Assembly (NCBI RefSeq): GCF_030053835.1
Contig: NZ_CP125655.1
Location: forward strand, 2,294,001-2,358,000
From: Cellulomonas sp. ES6
GTDB lineage: Bacteria > Actinomycetota > Actinomycetes > Actinomycetales > Cellulomonadaceae
Length of the DNA: 64,000 nucleotides
Direction of reading: 5' to 3'
Part shown: piece after piece, positions 1 to 9,300 of the stretch
How the letters are laid out: the number at the start of each line of letters is the position of its first letter
Numbering within the stretch: position 1 is the stretch's first letter
Position numbers and translations under genes: made by a program
Notes under the pieces: model-generated
The model's input: the letters and a program-made list of their open reading frames with translations, nothing else
The model's database searches: none
Told to the model about the DNA's origin: nothing

Positions 1-717
1 CTGCCCGCGCCGCAACCGGTCCAGCAGCGCCCACAGCACCGGCAGCAGCAGCGCGACCAGCAGCAGCAGGCTCGTCAGCGTGATGCCCGCGAACCCGCGC
101 CACACCGCGCCGGCCCGCTCCGTCACCACGTCGTACCGGCTGTACGTCTCGAACAGCAGCACCGTGCCGTCGGGCGTCCACACCGGGCGGTAGACCTCCA
201 GCAGCTGGTCCTCGTCGCGCTCGTACCGGTTCTCCGGCTCGTCGAGGTCGCTGATCTCCGCCTGGGTCGCCGGGTCGCGCAGCACCGCCTGCTCCTCGTC
301 GCCCAGCGGGAACCGCTGCCCGACCAGCCGGGGCTCGTCCGAGTACACGATGCGGCCGTCGGCGTCCCAGAGCTTCACGCGCACGACGGCCGTGCCGAGC
401 ACGCGCTCCCGGACCACCGCGTCGAGCGACGCGAGCGCCTCCGGGTCGCCCGCCGTGAGCCCGTCCTCGAGGGCCGGCTGCACGACCGCGTCCGCGAGCA
501 GGTCCGTGCTGCGTGCGGCGTCGTTGACGGACTCCTGCTCCGCGATCCGGCGGCTCGCGGCGAGCCCCAGCACCGCGACCAGCGCGAGCACCAGCACCGC
601 CGCCGCGCCGACCTGCGTGAACACGCGCCACGGGGTCAGCGGGCGCTGGGCCGCCGCCGCGGTGCGGCCCCTGCTGAGGACGACGCGGCCGTCGTCCGGA
701 CCCGGCGCGGTGGGCAC
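1..717 (-). CDS. Sensor histidine kinase, N-terminal part (runs off the left edge)
   Basis: Only the first 239 residues are present; the frame is open to base 1. A short cytoplasmic leader is followed by a membrane helix at about residues 37-56, an extracytoplasmic segment at about 60-200 and a second helix at about 206-225 ending LLDRL. The extracytoplasmic segment contains LWDADGRIVYSDEPRLVGQ, typical of the sensor domains of actinobacterial NarL/LiaS-type kinases. The HAMP, dimerisation and ATPase domains would lie outside the window, so kinase identity is inferred from topology and the sensor motif. The start is a GTG with AGGGTGG six bases upstream; another in-frame GTG lies at 726. It follows the secreted Asp/His-rich protein on the same strand after 85 bases and may share its transcript. 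Confidence 0.7.
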   Translation of the reverse strand, partial: MPTAPGPDDGRVVLSRGRTAAAAQRPLTPWRVFTQVGAAAVLVLALVAVLGLAASRRIAEQESVNDAARSTDLLADAVVQPALEDGLTAGDPEALASLDAVVRERVLGTAVVRVKLWDADGRIVYSDEPRLVGQRFPLGDEEQAVLRDPATQAEISDLDEPENRYERDEDQLLEVYRPVWTPDGTVLLFETYSRYDVVTERAGAVWRGFAGITLTSLLLLVALLLPVLWALLDRLRRGQ

Positions 718-802
718 AGGCGCCACCCTACGGTCGGGCCCGGACGGCGGGGAGGGTGCCGGGGCGGGTGAAGCCGCGGCGGCACGGGAGCGCACGGCCG
801 GG

Positions 803-1366
803 TCAGTCGTCGGAGCCGTGGCCGCCGGAGCCGTGGTCGTCGGCGCCCCGGTCGTCCGAGCCGTGGCCGCCGTCGTCGTCACCCCCGCGGTCGTCCGAGC
901 CGTGACCGCCGTCGTCGTCGCCGGCGTCGTCGGTCCCGCCGCCGTGGTGGCCGGAGTCGTCGGGCACGGCGGGGGCCGCGGGCGCGGCAGGGGCCGCCGG
1001 GGCGGCGCCGTTCTCCCGGCGGTCGTCGCCGGCTTCGGTGCGGTCGTCCCGGTCGACGCGACCGCCGTGGTCGTCCCCGGGCTCGGTGCGGTCGTCCCGG
1101 TCGACGCGACCGCCGTGGTCGTCCGGCACCGCGGAGGGCGAGGCCGAGGGCGCGGTGGGCGAGGCGGACGGCTCGGCGTCCCGGTCGTCTCCCGGCTCCG
1201 TGCGGTCGTCGCGGTCGGTGCGGCCGCCGTGGTCGTCGAGGACGGGCGCCTGCGTCGGCACCGTCACCGGCACCTCGCGGCTCAGGCTGGGGTTGGCGGC
1301 GAGCCCGATGACCGCCGGGGCGATCGCGACGGCCGCGGCGGTGGTGAAGACGAGCGTGCGCTTCAT
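803..1366 (-). CDS. Secreted or membrane-tethered Asp/His/Gly-rich repeat protein
   Basis: 187 residues. The ATG is preceded by AGGAGCTCGTC, a clear ribosome binding site. An N-terminal hydrophobic segment (about residues 5-24) looks like an uncleaved signal anchor or a Sec signal. The rest is low complexity: three near-identical copies of DDHGGRxDRDDRTEPGDD, a short Ala-Pro run, then a tail of GGHGSDDRGxDD units rich in Asp, His and Gly. Such tails could bind divalent metal ions, but no known domain is recognisable and no function is assigned. The gene ends 85 bases before the partial sensor kinase on the same strand, so it could be co-transcribed with it or supply a periplasmic signal to it. 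The DNA repeats near 1048-1110 mean recombination or slippage may vary its length between strains. Confidence 0.7.
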   Translation of the reverse strand: MKRTLVFTTAAAVAIAPAVIGLAANPSLSREVPVTVPTQAPVLDDHGGRTDRDDRTEPGDDRDAEPSASPTAPSASPSAVPDDHGGRVDRDDRTEPGDDHGGRVDRDDRTEAGDDRRENGAAPAAPAAPAAPAVPDDSGHHGGGTDDAGDDDGGHGSDDRGGDDDGGHGSDDRGADDHGSGGHGSDD

Positions 1367-1446
1367 GACGAGCTCCTGACGGGGGTGCGGATCTGACCCG
1401 TCCTTTGTCCCGCGCCGCCGGTCGGCACCACCATCGGACGTTGGTA

Positions 1447-2301
1447 CTAGTACCCCGCCGGGGACGCCGCCTGCGCGCCGAGCACGGCCAGCAGCCGCAG
1501 CTTGTCGTGGCTCTCCGACCCGGGCGCCGCCGTGTACACCAGCAGCGCGTGGGAGCCGGCCGGGTCGACGAGCGTCTGGCACGTGAGGTCCAGCGCGCCG
1601 ACCTGGGGGTGGACGAAGTGCTTGACCTCCTGGGGCCGCAGGCCCACCTCGTGGCGGTCCCACACCTCCCGGAACTCGGCGCTCCGCTCGAGCAGCAGCG
1701 AGGCGAGCTCGGCCGCCCGCGACCGGGGCCCGCGGCGACCCACCACCTCCCGGAGGCCGGACGCGTACAGCCGGGACATGGAGTCGTGGTCCTCCGGCGC
1801 GTACAGCCGCCGGCACTCCGGGTCGGTGAACCAGCGGTAGCCGAGGCTGCGCGCCGGGCCCGTGCGGCGCGTGGCGTCCCCCGTCAGCGCCACGGCGAGC
1901 GGGGTCTGCCGCAGCGTCTCCCCGAGCTCGGTCACCACCTCCGCGGGCGTGTCGCCCAGCCGGTCGAGGATCCGCAGCATGCCGGGGCTCACGTGGTCAC
2001 CGGAGGCGCCGCCGGCGGGCGGGTGCTGCCCGGCCAGGCGGAACAGGTGGTCACGCTCCGCGACCGTGAGGTGCAGGCCCTGCGCGATGGACGCGAGCAT
2101 CTGCTCCGACGGGGCCGGGCCGTTCCCCCGCTCGAGGCGCGCGTAGTAGTCGGGCGACATGTGGCACAGCACCGCGACCTCCTCCCGGCGCAGGCCGCGC
2201 GTGCGCCGGCGCTCGCCGCGGGGCAGGCCGACGTCCTCGGGCTGGAGCGCCTCGCGGCGGCGGCGCAGGAGCTCCGCGAGCGCGGGCCGGTCGATGGGCA
2301 T
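1447..2301 (-). CDS. XRE-family regulator with MmyB-like ligand-binding domain
   Basis: 284 residues, the usual length for the family. Residues about 10-75 form a Cro/C1-type helix-turn-helix (TRGLRREEVAVLCHMSPDYY then ARLERGNGPAPSEQ), the signature of the actinobacterial MmyB group. Residues about 110-280 match the PAS-like MmyB ligand-binding domain (PLAVALTGDATR, RSLGYRWFTDPECRRLYAPE). These proteins usually repress a divergent gene and are thought to sense a small hydrophobic ligand. Here the divergent neighbour is a short-chain dehydrogenase starting at 2425, and the shared 123-base intergenic region has an inverted repeat at 2337-2351 that is a candidate operator. The start ATG is at the position expected from the conserved RRRREAL N-terminus. 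The ligand cannot be deduced from sequence. Confidence 0.9.
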   Translation of the reverse strand: MPIDRPALAELLRRRREALQPEDVGLPRGERRRTRGLRREEVAVLCHMSPDYYARLERGNGPAPSEQMLASIAQGLHLTVAERDHLFRLAGQHPPAGGASGDHVSPGMLRILDRLGDTPAEVVTELGETLRQTPLAVALTGDATRRTGPARSLGYRWFTDPECRRLYAPEDHDSMSRLYASGLREVVGRRGPRSRAAELASLLLERSAEFREVWDRHEVGLRPQEVKHFVHPQVGALDLTCQTLVDPAGSHALLVYTAAPGSESHDKLRLLAVLGAQAASPAGY

Positions 2302-2336
2302 GCGACGTTCCTACCGCGCCGGCGCCCGCGCATCCA

Positions 2337-2351
2337 CTGACTGCCGGTCAG
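2337..2351. promoter_or_regulatory. Inverted repeat, candidate operator of the XRE/SDR pair
   Basis: CTGAC-TGCCG-GTCAG, a perfect 5-bp inverted repeat with a 5-bp spacer, in the intergenic region between the divergent XRE regulator (start 2301) and the SDR gene (start 2425). Position and symmetry suit binding by a dimeric helix-turn-helix protein. Binding is inferred. Confidence 0.4.
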
Positions 2352-2424
2352 CGGCTCGGCGGGCCCTGGTCCGCAGGCGCGGCCGCCCGCAGGCTCGGAG
2401 GACCACCAGCCCCGAGGAGTCCCG

Positions 2425-3381
2425 ATGCCCCGCACCACCGCCACCCGCACCGCCCCCGCGCTCGCCGTCCCCGACCTGACCGGGCGGCGCGCCGTCGTCA
2501 CCGGCGGCAGCGACGGCATCGGCCTGCGGATCGCCACCCGCCTCGCCGCCGCGGGCGCCGAGGTCGTGCTCCCCGTCCGCGACGCGGCCAAGGGCGAGCG
2601 TGCCGCCGCCGCGATCCGCGAGCAGGTCCCGTCCGCCGCGCTCGTGCTGCGCGAGCTCGACCTGTCGTCGCTCGCGTCGGTGGCCGCGTTCGGCGCCGGC
2701 CTGCGGGAGGAGGGCCGTGGGGTCCACCTGCTCGTCAACAACGCCGGTGTCATGAGCCCGCCGGAGCGCCGCACCACCGCCGACGGGTTCGAGCTGCAGC
2801 TCGGCACCAACCACCTCGGCCACGTCGCGCTGGTCGGCCACCTCCTGCCCCTGCTGCGGGACGGGCACGCGCGGGTGACGTCGCAGGTCAGCATCGCCGC
2901 GGACCGCAACGCGATCCACTGGGAGGACCTCAACTGGGAGCGCGGGTACCACCCCATGCGCGCGTACTCGCAGTCGAAGATCGCGTTCGGGCTGTTCGCG
3001 CTGGAGCTCGACCGCCGCAGCCGGGCGGAGGGCTGGGGGATCACGAGCAACCTCTCCCACCCGGGCGTCGCCCCGACCAGCCTGCTGGCCGCCCGGCCCG
3101 AGCTGGGGCGCGCGGGTGACACGCGCGACGTCCGCATGATCCGCTGGCTGTCCGCGCGCGGCCTGGTCGGGACCCCGGAGTCCGCGGCGCTGCCCGCGGT
3201 GTACGCGGCCACGTCCCCCGACGCCCGGGGCGGCCGGCTGTACGGGCCGGGCGGCCTCCTGCACCTCAGCGGGGCGCCGGCCGAGCAGGCGGTGTACTCC
3301 CGGCTGCGCAGCGAGGACGAGGCCGCCCGCGTCTGGCGTGTGTCGCAGGAGCTGACCGGGGTGGCCCTGGCCGCCGCCTGA
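2425..3381 (+). CDS. Short-chain dehydrogenase/reductase (SDR), retinol-dehydrogenase-like
   Basis: 318 residues, NAD(P)-dependent oxidoreductase of unknown substrate. The Rossmann cofactor motif TGGSDGIG is at residues 26-33, NNAG at 105-108, and the catalytic Tyr-x3-Lys is Y181-K185 (YSQSK). The likely catalytic serine is in the VTSQVS segment (S153 or S156). The roughly 25-residue Ser-to-Tyr spacing containing HWEDLNWE is typical of the retinol dehydrogenase/WWOX-like branch rather than FabG. The start has GAGGAG upstream. It is divergent from the MmyB-type regulator, an arrangement common in actinobacteria where the regulator controls the oxidoreductase. The C-terminal region ([11 protein letters not shown]) is the normal substrate lid. 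Function beyond redox chemistry is not assignable. Confidence 0.9.
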   Translation: MPRTTATRTAPALAVPDLTGRRAVVTGGSDGIGLRIATRLAAAGAEVVLPVRDAAKGERAAAAIREQVPSAALVLRELDLSSLASVAAFGAGLREEGRGVHLLVNNAGVMSPPERRTTADGFELQLGTNHLGHVALVGHLLPLLRDGHARVTSQVSIAADRNAIHWEDLNWERGYHPMRAYSQSKIAFGLFALELDRRSRAEGWGITSNLSHPGVAPTSLLAARPELGRAGDTRDVRMIRWLSARGLVGTPESAALPAVYAATSPDARGGRLYGPGGLLHLSGAPAEQAVYSRLRSEDEAARVWRVSQELTGVALAAA

Positions 3382-3477
3382 GCGGGCCCGCGCGCCGCAC
3401 CCCCTACCGGTCCGGCCCCGACCTGGTTACGGTCTCAGGGTCCGTGCGGCACCGCGCGGTCCCCCACCAGGAGAGCG

Positions 3478-3525
3478 ATGACGCGACACGGCTCCGACCC
3501 CGACCGGGCGGAGGACCACCGGTGA
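3478..3525 (+). CDS. 15-codon upstream ORF coupled to the LuxR regulator
   Basis: An ATG with a strong AGGAGAGCG ribosome binding site opens a 15-codon frame (MTRHGSDPDRAEDHR) whose TGA stop overlaps the GTG start of the LuxR-type regulator in a GTGA arrangement. It is too short for a functional domain. Placement suggests a leader peptide that sets translation of the downstream gene by coupling. The downstream gene also has its own GGAGGA site inside the leader, so coupling may be partial. There is no evidence that the peptide itself acts. Confidence 0.45.
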   Translation: MTRHGSDPDRAEDHR

Positions 3526-6107
3526 CCGCTCGCTCCCCGGAGCCGGCCGGCGTGCACGGCGCGCCCGGGCTCCCGTCCTGGCTGGTGCCGCGGCCACGGC
3601 TCGTGGAGCGGCTCGACGCGCCCGTCCCGCTCACGGTGCTGCGGGCGCCCGGGGGCGGCGGCAAGACGACGCTGGTCACCGAGTGGGCGCGCACCCGCGG
3701 CGCCTCGGCCCGCGGCGTCTGGGTGGACGCCGGCGCCCGGCAGTCCGGCTCGCGGGCGCTGTGGGCGGCCGTCGTGCAGGCGGTGGCCGACGCGGGCGTG
3801 CCCGACGGCCACCCGTTCGCCGGGGGCAGGGCGACGCTGCCCGGTGGCGACCTCACGGGGCACCTCGTCCGCGGGTTCCGGCTGCTCGGCCCGTTCGTGC
3901 TGGTGGTCGACGGCGCGGACGCCCTGGACGAGCGGGGCGCCGCCGCGCTCGTGCACCTGGTGGCCGCGGTGCCGACCACGCGGGTGATCGCGACCGTGCG
4001 GTCCGCAGGCCCGCTGGAGTCGCCGCAGGCGCGGGCCCGGGTGGACGTCCAGGTGCTGGGCCCGCGGGACCTCGCGCTCGACCTCGCCGAGACCGCGGCG
4101 CTGCTGGGCGTCGAGCCGGTGCCCGCCCGGACCGCCCTGCGCGCCACCGACGGCTCCCCGCTCGCGACGCGGCTGCTGGCGCTGACCGGGGCCGCCCCGG
4201 CCGGCGCCGTGCCCGCCCTCGAGGGCGTGGCCGACCGGGTGGTGCAGGGCCTCGACCCGGCGACGGCGGCGTTCGTCACCGCGACCGCGACCGCCGACCT
4301 GCTCTCCCCCGACCTGGCCGCCACGCTCGCGGGCGTCACCGCCGAGGACGCGCTGCGCGCGCTCGAGGAGGTCGAGGCGCTCGGGCTCGGCACCTGGGCC
4401 GACGTCTCCCGGTTCGCGTACACGCCCGTCGTGCGCAGCGGGGTCCGGGCGGGGATGCGCCGCGACGAGCCCGAGCGGTTCCGCCGGCTGCGGCGCACCG
4501 TCGCCGCGTGGAGCGACGAGCACGGCCACGGGGTCGAGGCGCTGCGGGCGGCCGTCGACGCGGACGACCTGGACCTCGCCACCGGCATCGCTCGGCGGGC
4601 GTGGCGCGAGCTGCTGCTGGAGCGCACGGGCAGCATCCGCTCGGCCCTGCACGGCGTCCCGCTGCGCCGGCTGCGCCGTCACCCCGTGCTGCTGTTCCTG
4701 CTCGGCCTGGGGTACAACGCCGACCCGGACACGCGGCTGCGCGCCGTCGCGGTGCTCGGGTACGCCGCCACGGCCTCGCGGGTCCGGTCCTCCCACGTCG
4801 CGCCGCACGACCGGCTGCTGCTCCGGCTCATCGAGATGGTGGCGCTGCGGCTCACGGGCCGCGGGTCGGCGGCCGCGCGCGCCGCCGCCGACGTGGTGCG
4901 GCGGGCGGACGAGCTCGTGCCCGAGCACCGCGAGCAGCTGGCCGACGTGCTGCCCGTGCTCTACTCGCAGGCCGGCACCACGCTGCTGTACGACGGCCGG
5001 TGGCAGGCCGCCGTCGAGGCGTTCGAGCGCGGGCTCGCGGCGGCCGTGCGCCCCGCGGCCCAGCTGCCCAGCCTGGCGCTGCTGGCCGGCACGCTGGCGG
5101 TGGACGGCGCGATGGACCGCGTCGAGCCGCTGACCCGGCGCGTGCGGTCCGGCACGTGGCCCCCGGGGCTGGTCGACGGCTACTCCGGCGCGCTCTACCA
5201 GGTCGCGGAGGCCGTCGCCGCCCTGGAGGAGTCCGACGCGGCGCGCGCCCAGCAGCACCTCGACGTGCTGGCGCCGCACCTCGCGACCATCGAGCACTGG
5301 CCCCTCATCGCCCAGGTCCAGTCGATGGCGGACCTGCTGCGCGACGGCCCCGAGACGGCCCTGGCGCGCTTCGACGCCGCCGTCCGCACCCACGGCAGCC
5401 GGCAACCCGCCCACCGCGCGAGCGCCGCGGGGCTCGAGGCGACCCGCGCCGCCCTGCTCGTCGCGGCAGGGCGCCCGCTCGCCGCGCTGGAGGCCCTGCC
5501 GCGCACCCCGTCCGACCCGGCGCGGCTGGTGGCGCTCGCCCGCGCCCGGCTGCACGCGGGACGCCCGGAGGAGGCGCTGCAGGCCCTCTCGGCGAAGGAG
5601 ACCGCCGGCCCGGGCGGCGTGCGGATCGACCTCGACGCCGCGCTGCTCGCCGCGCTCGCCCTGGCCGCGTCGGGGCGGGCGGACGAGGCCGGCACCGACC
5701 TGGCACGCGCCGCCGCCCTCGTCGCCGTGCACCACGTCCGGCTGCCGTTCGCCCTGCTGTCCGCCCACGACCGCGGCACGCTCCGGCACCTGGCCGAGCG
5801 CCACGACCAGCAGGGCCTCGTCGACGTGCTGCGCGACGCCGCCGACACGACCGTGGCCGCGCCCAGCCCCGCGCCGGCCCTCACCGCGCGCGAGGCCGTC
5901 GTCCTGCACGCGCTCACCCGCACCGGATCGGCCACCGAGATCGCCGAGGCGCTGGTGGTCAGCCCGAACACCGTGAAGTCGCAGCTCCGGTCGCTCTACC
6001 GCAAGCTCGGCGTCACCTCCCGCCCGGAGGCCCTCGACACGGCCCGCCGCCTCGGCCTGCTGGCCGCCCAGGACGCCGTCGGCACCCAGGACGCCCCGAC
6101 AGGCTGA
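3522..6107 (+). CDS. Large ATP-binding LuxR-family regulator (MalT/LAL type)
   Basis: 861 residues from the GTG that follows GGAGGA by six bases; an earlier GTG at 3444 is in frame but has no ribosome binding site. A STAND-type P-loop is at about residues 44-50 (GGGGKTTL), with a hydrophobic Walker B-like strand ending VVDGAD. The long middle is helical and Ala/Leu-rich, consistent with a TPR-like sensor arm. Residues about 787-850 are a LuxR helix-turn-helix (LTAREAVVLHALTRTGSATE then IAEALVVSPNTVKSQLRSLY). The domain order matches the MalT family, which uses ATP and an inducer to oligomerise at promoters. Inducer and targets are unknown. A leader ORF overlaps its start, and it ends at a convergent terminator shared with the surface protein gene. 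Confidence 0.88.
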   Translation: MTARSPEPAGVHGAPGLPSWLVPRPRLVERLDAPVPLTVLRAPGGGGKTTLVTEWARTRGASARGVWVDAGARQSGSRALWAAVVQAVADAGVPDGHPFAGGRATLPGGDLTGHLVRGFRLLGPFVLVVDGADALDERGAAALVHLVAAVPTTRVIATVRSAGPLESPQARARVDVQVLGPRDLALDLAETAALLGVEPVPARTALRATDGSPLATRLLALTGAAPAGAVPALEGVADRVVQGLDPATAAFVTATATADLLSPDLAATLAGVTAEDALRALEEVEALGLGTWADVSRFAYTPVVRSGVRAGMRRDEPERFRRLRRTVAAWSDEHGHGVEALRAAVDADDLDLATGIARRAWRELLLERTGSIRSALHGVPLRRLRRHPVLLFLLGLGYNADPDTRLRAVAVLGYAATASRVRSSHVAPHDRLLLRLIEMVALRLTGRGSAAARAAADVVRRADELVPEHREQLADVLPVLYSQAGTTLLYDGRWQAAVEAFERGLAAAVRPAAQLPSLALLAGTLAVDGAMDRVEPLTRRVRSGTWPPGLVDGYSGALYQVAEAVAALEESDAARAQQHLDVLAPHLATIEHWPLIAQVQSMADLLRDGPETALARFDAAVRTHGSRQPAHRASAAGLEATRAALLVAAGRPLAALEALPRTPSDPARLVALARARLHAGRPEEALQALSAKETAGPGGVRIDLDAALLAALALAASGRADEAGTDLARAAALVAVHHVRLPFALLSAHDRGTLRHLAERHDQQGLVDVLRDAADTTVAAPSPAPALTAREAVVLHALTRTGSATEIAEALVVSPNTVKSQLRSLYRKLGVTSRPEALDTARRLGLLAAQDAVGTQDAPTG

Positions 6108-6155
6108 CGCACCCGTACGCAGTCCGGGCCGCGCACGCCCCCCACCTCCACCCGG

Positions 6156-6216
6156 GCGAATGGATCCGAACCGCCGGACACGCCCGGCGCGCCCGTGCGA
6201 ACGGATCCGAACGGCC
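6156..6216. repeat. Two 20-bp direct repeats 41 bp apart
   Basis: GCGAATGGATCCGAACCGCC at 6156-6175 and GCGAACGGATCCGAACGGCC at 6197-6216 differ at two positions and are spaced 41 bp start to start (close to four helical turns). They lie in the convergent gap after the LuxR regulator and before the shared terminator, not upstream of a visible gene. They could be protein-binding sites or remnants of a duplication. Confidence 0.6.
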
Positions 6217-6249
6217 CCGCCGTCCTGAGCCGACGGCGCTCCCGGCGCG

Positions 6250-6290
6250 ACGAGGCCCCGGCACGCCCTCACGGCGCGCCGGGGCCTCGT
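6250..6290. terminator. Bidirectional hairpin terminator between convergent genes
   Basis: A 13-bp perfect stem (ACGAGGCCCCGGC at 6250-6262 with its complement at 6278-6290) around a 15-base loop, between the ends of the LuxR regulator and the surface protein. There is no clear T-tract, as is usual in very GC-rich actinobacteria. Confidence 0.75.
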
Positions 6291-6327
6291 GCCCTCCCGG
6301 GTGCAGGGGGACGCACCCGGGGCGGGA

Positions 6328-9300
6328 TCAGCGGGTGGTGTGCTCCGCCCGCCGGCGCCAGCCGACCAGCGCGGCACCACCGGCGAGGAGCAGCAGCGCC
6401 ACCCCCGCACCGACGGCGGCCTCCGTGCCGGTGACGGCCAGCGGCTGCGACGCCGGCGGCGCCGGGTCACCGGCGGCCGCGGCGACGTAGGTGATGCGCA
6501 CCTGCGCCTGCGTGACGTTCCCCTCGACGTCCGTGACCTCGTAGCCCACGGCCGTCGGGTCGCCGGTGAAGCCGGCCTCCGGCGTGAACGTGACGGCCCC
6601 GGTCTCGGGGTCGACCGTCCAGGTGCCCTCGCCGGGCACGACGAGCCGCGTCACGCGGGCGCCGTCCGGGTCGAGCAGGCGCACCGTCGTCGGGTCGAGG
6701 CTGCCGCGGTCGTTGCCGAGCACGTCGACCGTCACGGCGGTGCCCGCCGGGTTGTCCTCGTCCGCGTCGTCCGCGGCCTGCGGCAGGAACGTCACGGCCA
6801 CCCGGGCGGTCGCCACGTCGCCGGCCACGGTCGCGACCTCGTACGTGATCGGCGTCGGGTTGCCGTCGAACCCGGGCTCGGCCGTGAAGGTGATGCGCCC
6901 CGTGGTGCGGTCGACCGTCCAGCGCCCCTCACCGGGGACGTCCAGGCGGGTCACGCGGCTGCCGTCCGGCCCGACGACCCGCACGCTGGCCGGGTCGAGG
7001 TCGCCGGAGTCGTTGCCGACCACGTCGACCGTCACCGGCTTGCCGAGCTCGTTGCCCGTGCGGGTGTCGTCCGCGGCGGCCGGCCGGTAGGTGACGGTGA
7101 CGCCCGCGGTGACGGTGTCGCCCGTCGGGTCGGTCACCCGGTACCGCACCGGCGTGGGGTCGCCGAGGAACCCGCGCTCCGGCGTGAAGGTGACGGCGCC
7201 GGTGGTGCCGTCGACCGTCCACGTGCCCTGGCCCGGGACGACGAGCTCCGTCACCGGGTCGCCGTCCGCGCCGACCAGCCGGACGGACGCCGGGTCGAGG
7301 TCGCCCGCGTCGTTGCCGAGCACGTCGACGCGGACCGGCTCGCCCAGCGTGTTGCCGCGGGAGACGTCGTCCGCCGCGTCCGGCACGTAGCCGACGGTGA
7401 CCGTCGCCGCGACGGTGTCGCCGGTGGTGTCCGTGACCTCGTACGTGACGGGGGCCGGGTCCACGAGGAACCCGTCCTCGGGGGCGAACGTCACCGCACC
7501 GGTCGCGGCGTCGACGGTCCAGATGCCCTCGCCCGGCACCTCGAGGCGCTGGACGCGGTCGCCGGACGGGCCGACGAGCCGCACGCTCGCGGGGTCCAGG
7601 TCGCCGGTGTCGTTGCCGAGCACGTCCACCGTGACGACGTCGCCGATGGCGTTCCCGAGGTCGGAGTCGTCCGCCGCGGCGGGCACGTACCCGACCACGA
7701 CGGTCGCGGTGGCCGTGAGGCCGTCCTGGTCGGCGACCCGGTAGACGACCGGCGTCGGGTCGACGAGGAACCCGTCCTCGGGCTCGAACGCCACCGCGCC
7801 GGTGGCCGGGTCGACCGTCCAGACGCCCTCGCCCGGCACCTCGAGCGACGTGACCCACGAGCCCGACGGGCCGCGCAGGACGACGCTCGACGGGTCGAGG
7901 TCGGAGGTCACGCCCGCGTCGTTGCCGAGCACGCCGACGACCACGCGCTCGCCGATGGTGTTGCCGGTGTCGGAGTCGTCGACCGCCGTGGGGGGCGCGA
8001 CGAGGACGACGTCCGACGTGGCGGAGTTGTCCGACCCGTCGCCGCGGTCCTCGACGGACGCGACGTTGGTCAGCACCTCACCCGGGTCGCCGGCCGCGGT
8101 CTGCGCGTAGACGACGGTCAGGGTCTCGCCGACGTCGAGGCCGCGGGCGCCGTCGGCCGGCTCGCCGAGCAGGGCGAACGGCCGGGAGCACTCCAGGGCC
8201 GCCGGGACCGGGTCGCCGGCCGCCGCGTCGCAGGTGACGGGGCCGCGCTCGAGCGCGCCGTTCGTGCCGCCGCTGGTGGACACGGACACCACGGTCGCGG
8301 CACCGGTGCCCGGGAGGACGTCGCGCAGGGTGACGACGTCGCCGCGGGTCATCGCCGCGGGGCCCTGGTTGGTCACCGTGACGGTCCACGTCAGGTCGTC
8401 GCCGGCCTGCGCGGACGCGGAGGTGACGGGGTCGCCGCCCTCGACCGCGACGGTCTTCGTGACCGCGAGGTCGTAGTCGCACGCGACCCAGTCGAGCGTG
8501 ATCGAGCCGTTCGCGCCCGCGCCCGTCCCCGTCGCCCGGCCCACGGCCGTCGCGGAGACGTCGGTCGCGGTCGCGGCGACGAAGCTCGACCCGCCACCGC
8601 CGCCGCCACCGGCGACGGTGTCGACCTGCGCGCCCGTGCCGTCGGCGTCGGAGTTCTGGATGGTCGTCGAGGCGCCGCCGCCACCGCCGGCGAGGCCGCC
8701 ACCGCCACCGCCACCGGCGTCGTAGTTCGGGTCGAACGCCCCGGCGCCACCGGTGCGACCCGCACCCGGCAGGCCGTCGAGCGTCGGGTCGGTGCTGTGC
8801 ACGCCGCCCGCCCCGGGGGTCGCGCCGCCCCCGGCGCCGCCGCCGACGCCGATGCGGTCGCCGCCCGCCGCCAGGCCCTCGTAGCCGTCCGTCCCGGCGG
8901 ACCCGGCCCCGACCTCGCCCGGCCCCGCGGGCAGGCCGGCGTCACCGCCGAAGCCGTCCGTCGACTGCGAGTGGCCGCCACCGGAGCCGCCGCCACCGCC
9001 GGCCAGCACCGCGAGCTCGCCACCGAGGAGCAGCTCGCTGAAGCCGCCGCCCCCGGCACCGCCGTGCTGGCCGCCGACCGCACCGCCCGCGCCGCCGCCG
9101 TTCGCGCCGCCGGCGCCGCCCGCGTTGCCCGAGTTCTGGGCGCCGCCGCCGCCGACTCCCCCGGAGAACGCCGTGCCGGGCACCACGGCGAACGTCGCCG
9201 CGATCCGCGCGGCGCCACCGTTGGCCCCGACGCCGTTCGCGCCCGCGGCCGACCGGCCGCCCGCACCGCCGACGACGGTGACGTCCACCGAGCAGACGCC

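Noticed and set aside
1443..1454. Palindrome GGTACTAGTACC
   Set aside because: It overlaps the stop codon of the XRE gene and is a short sequence that can occur by chance; no promoter role is apparent.
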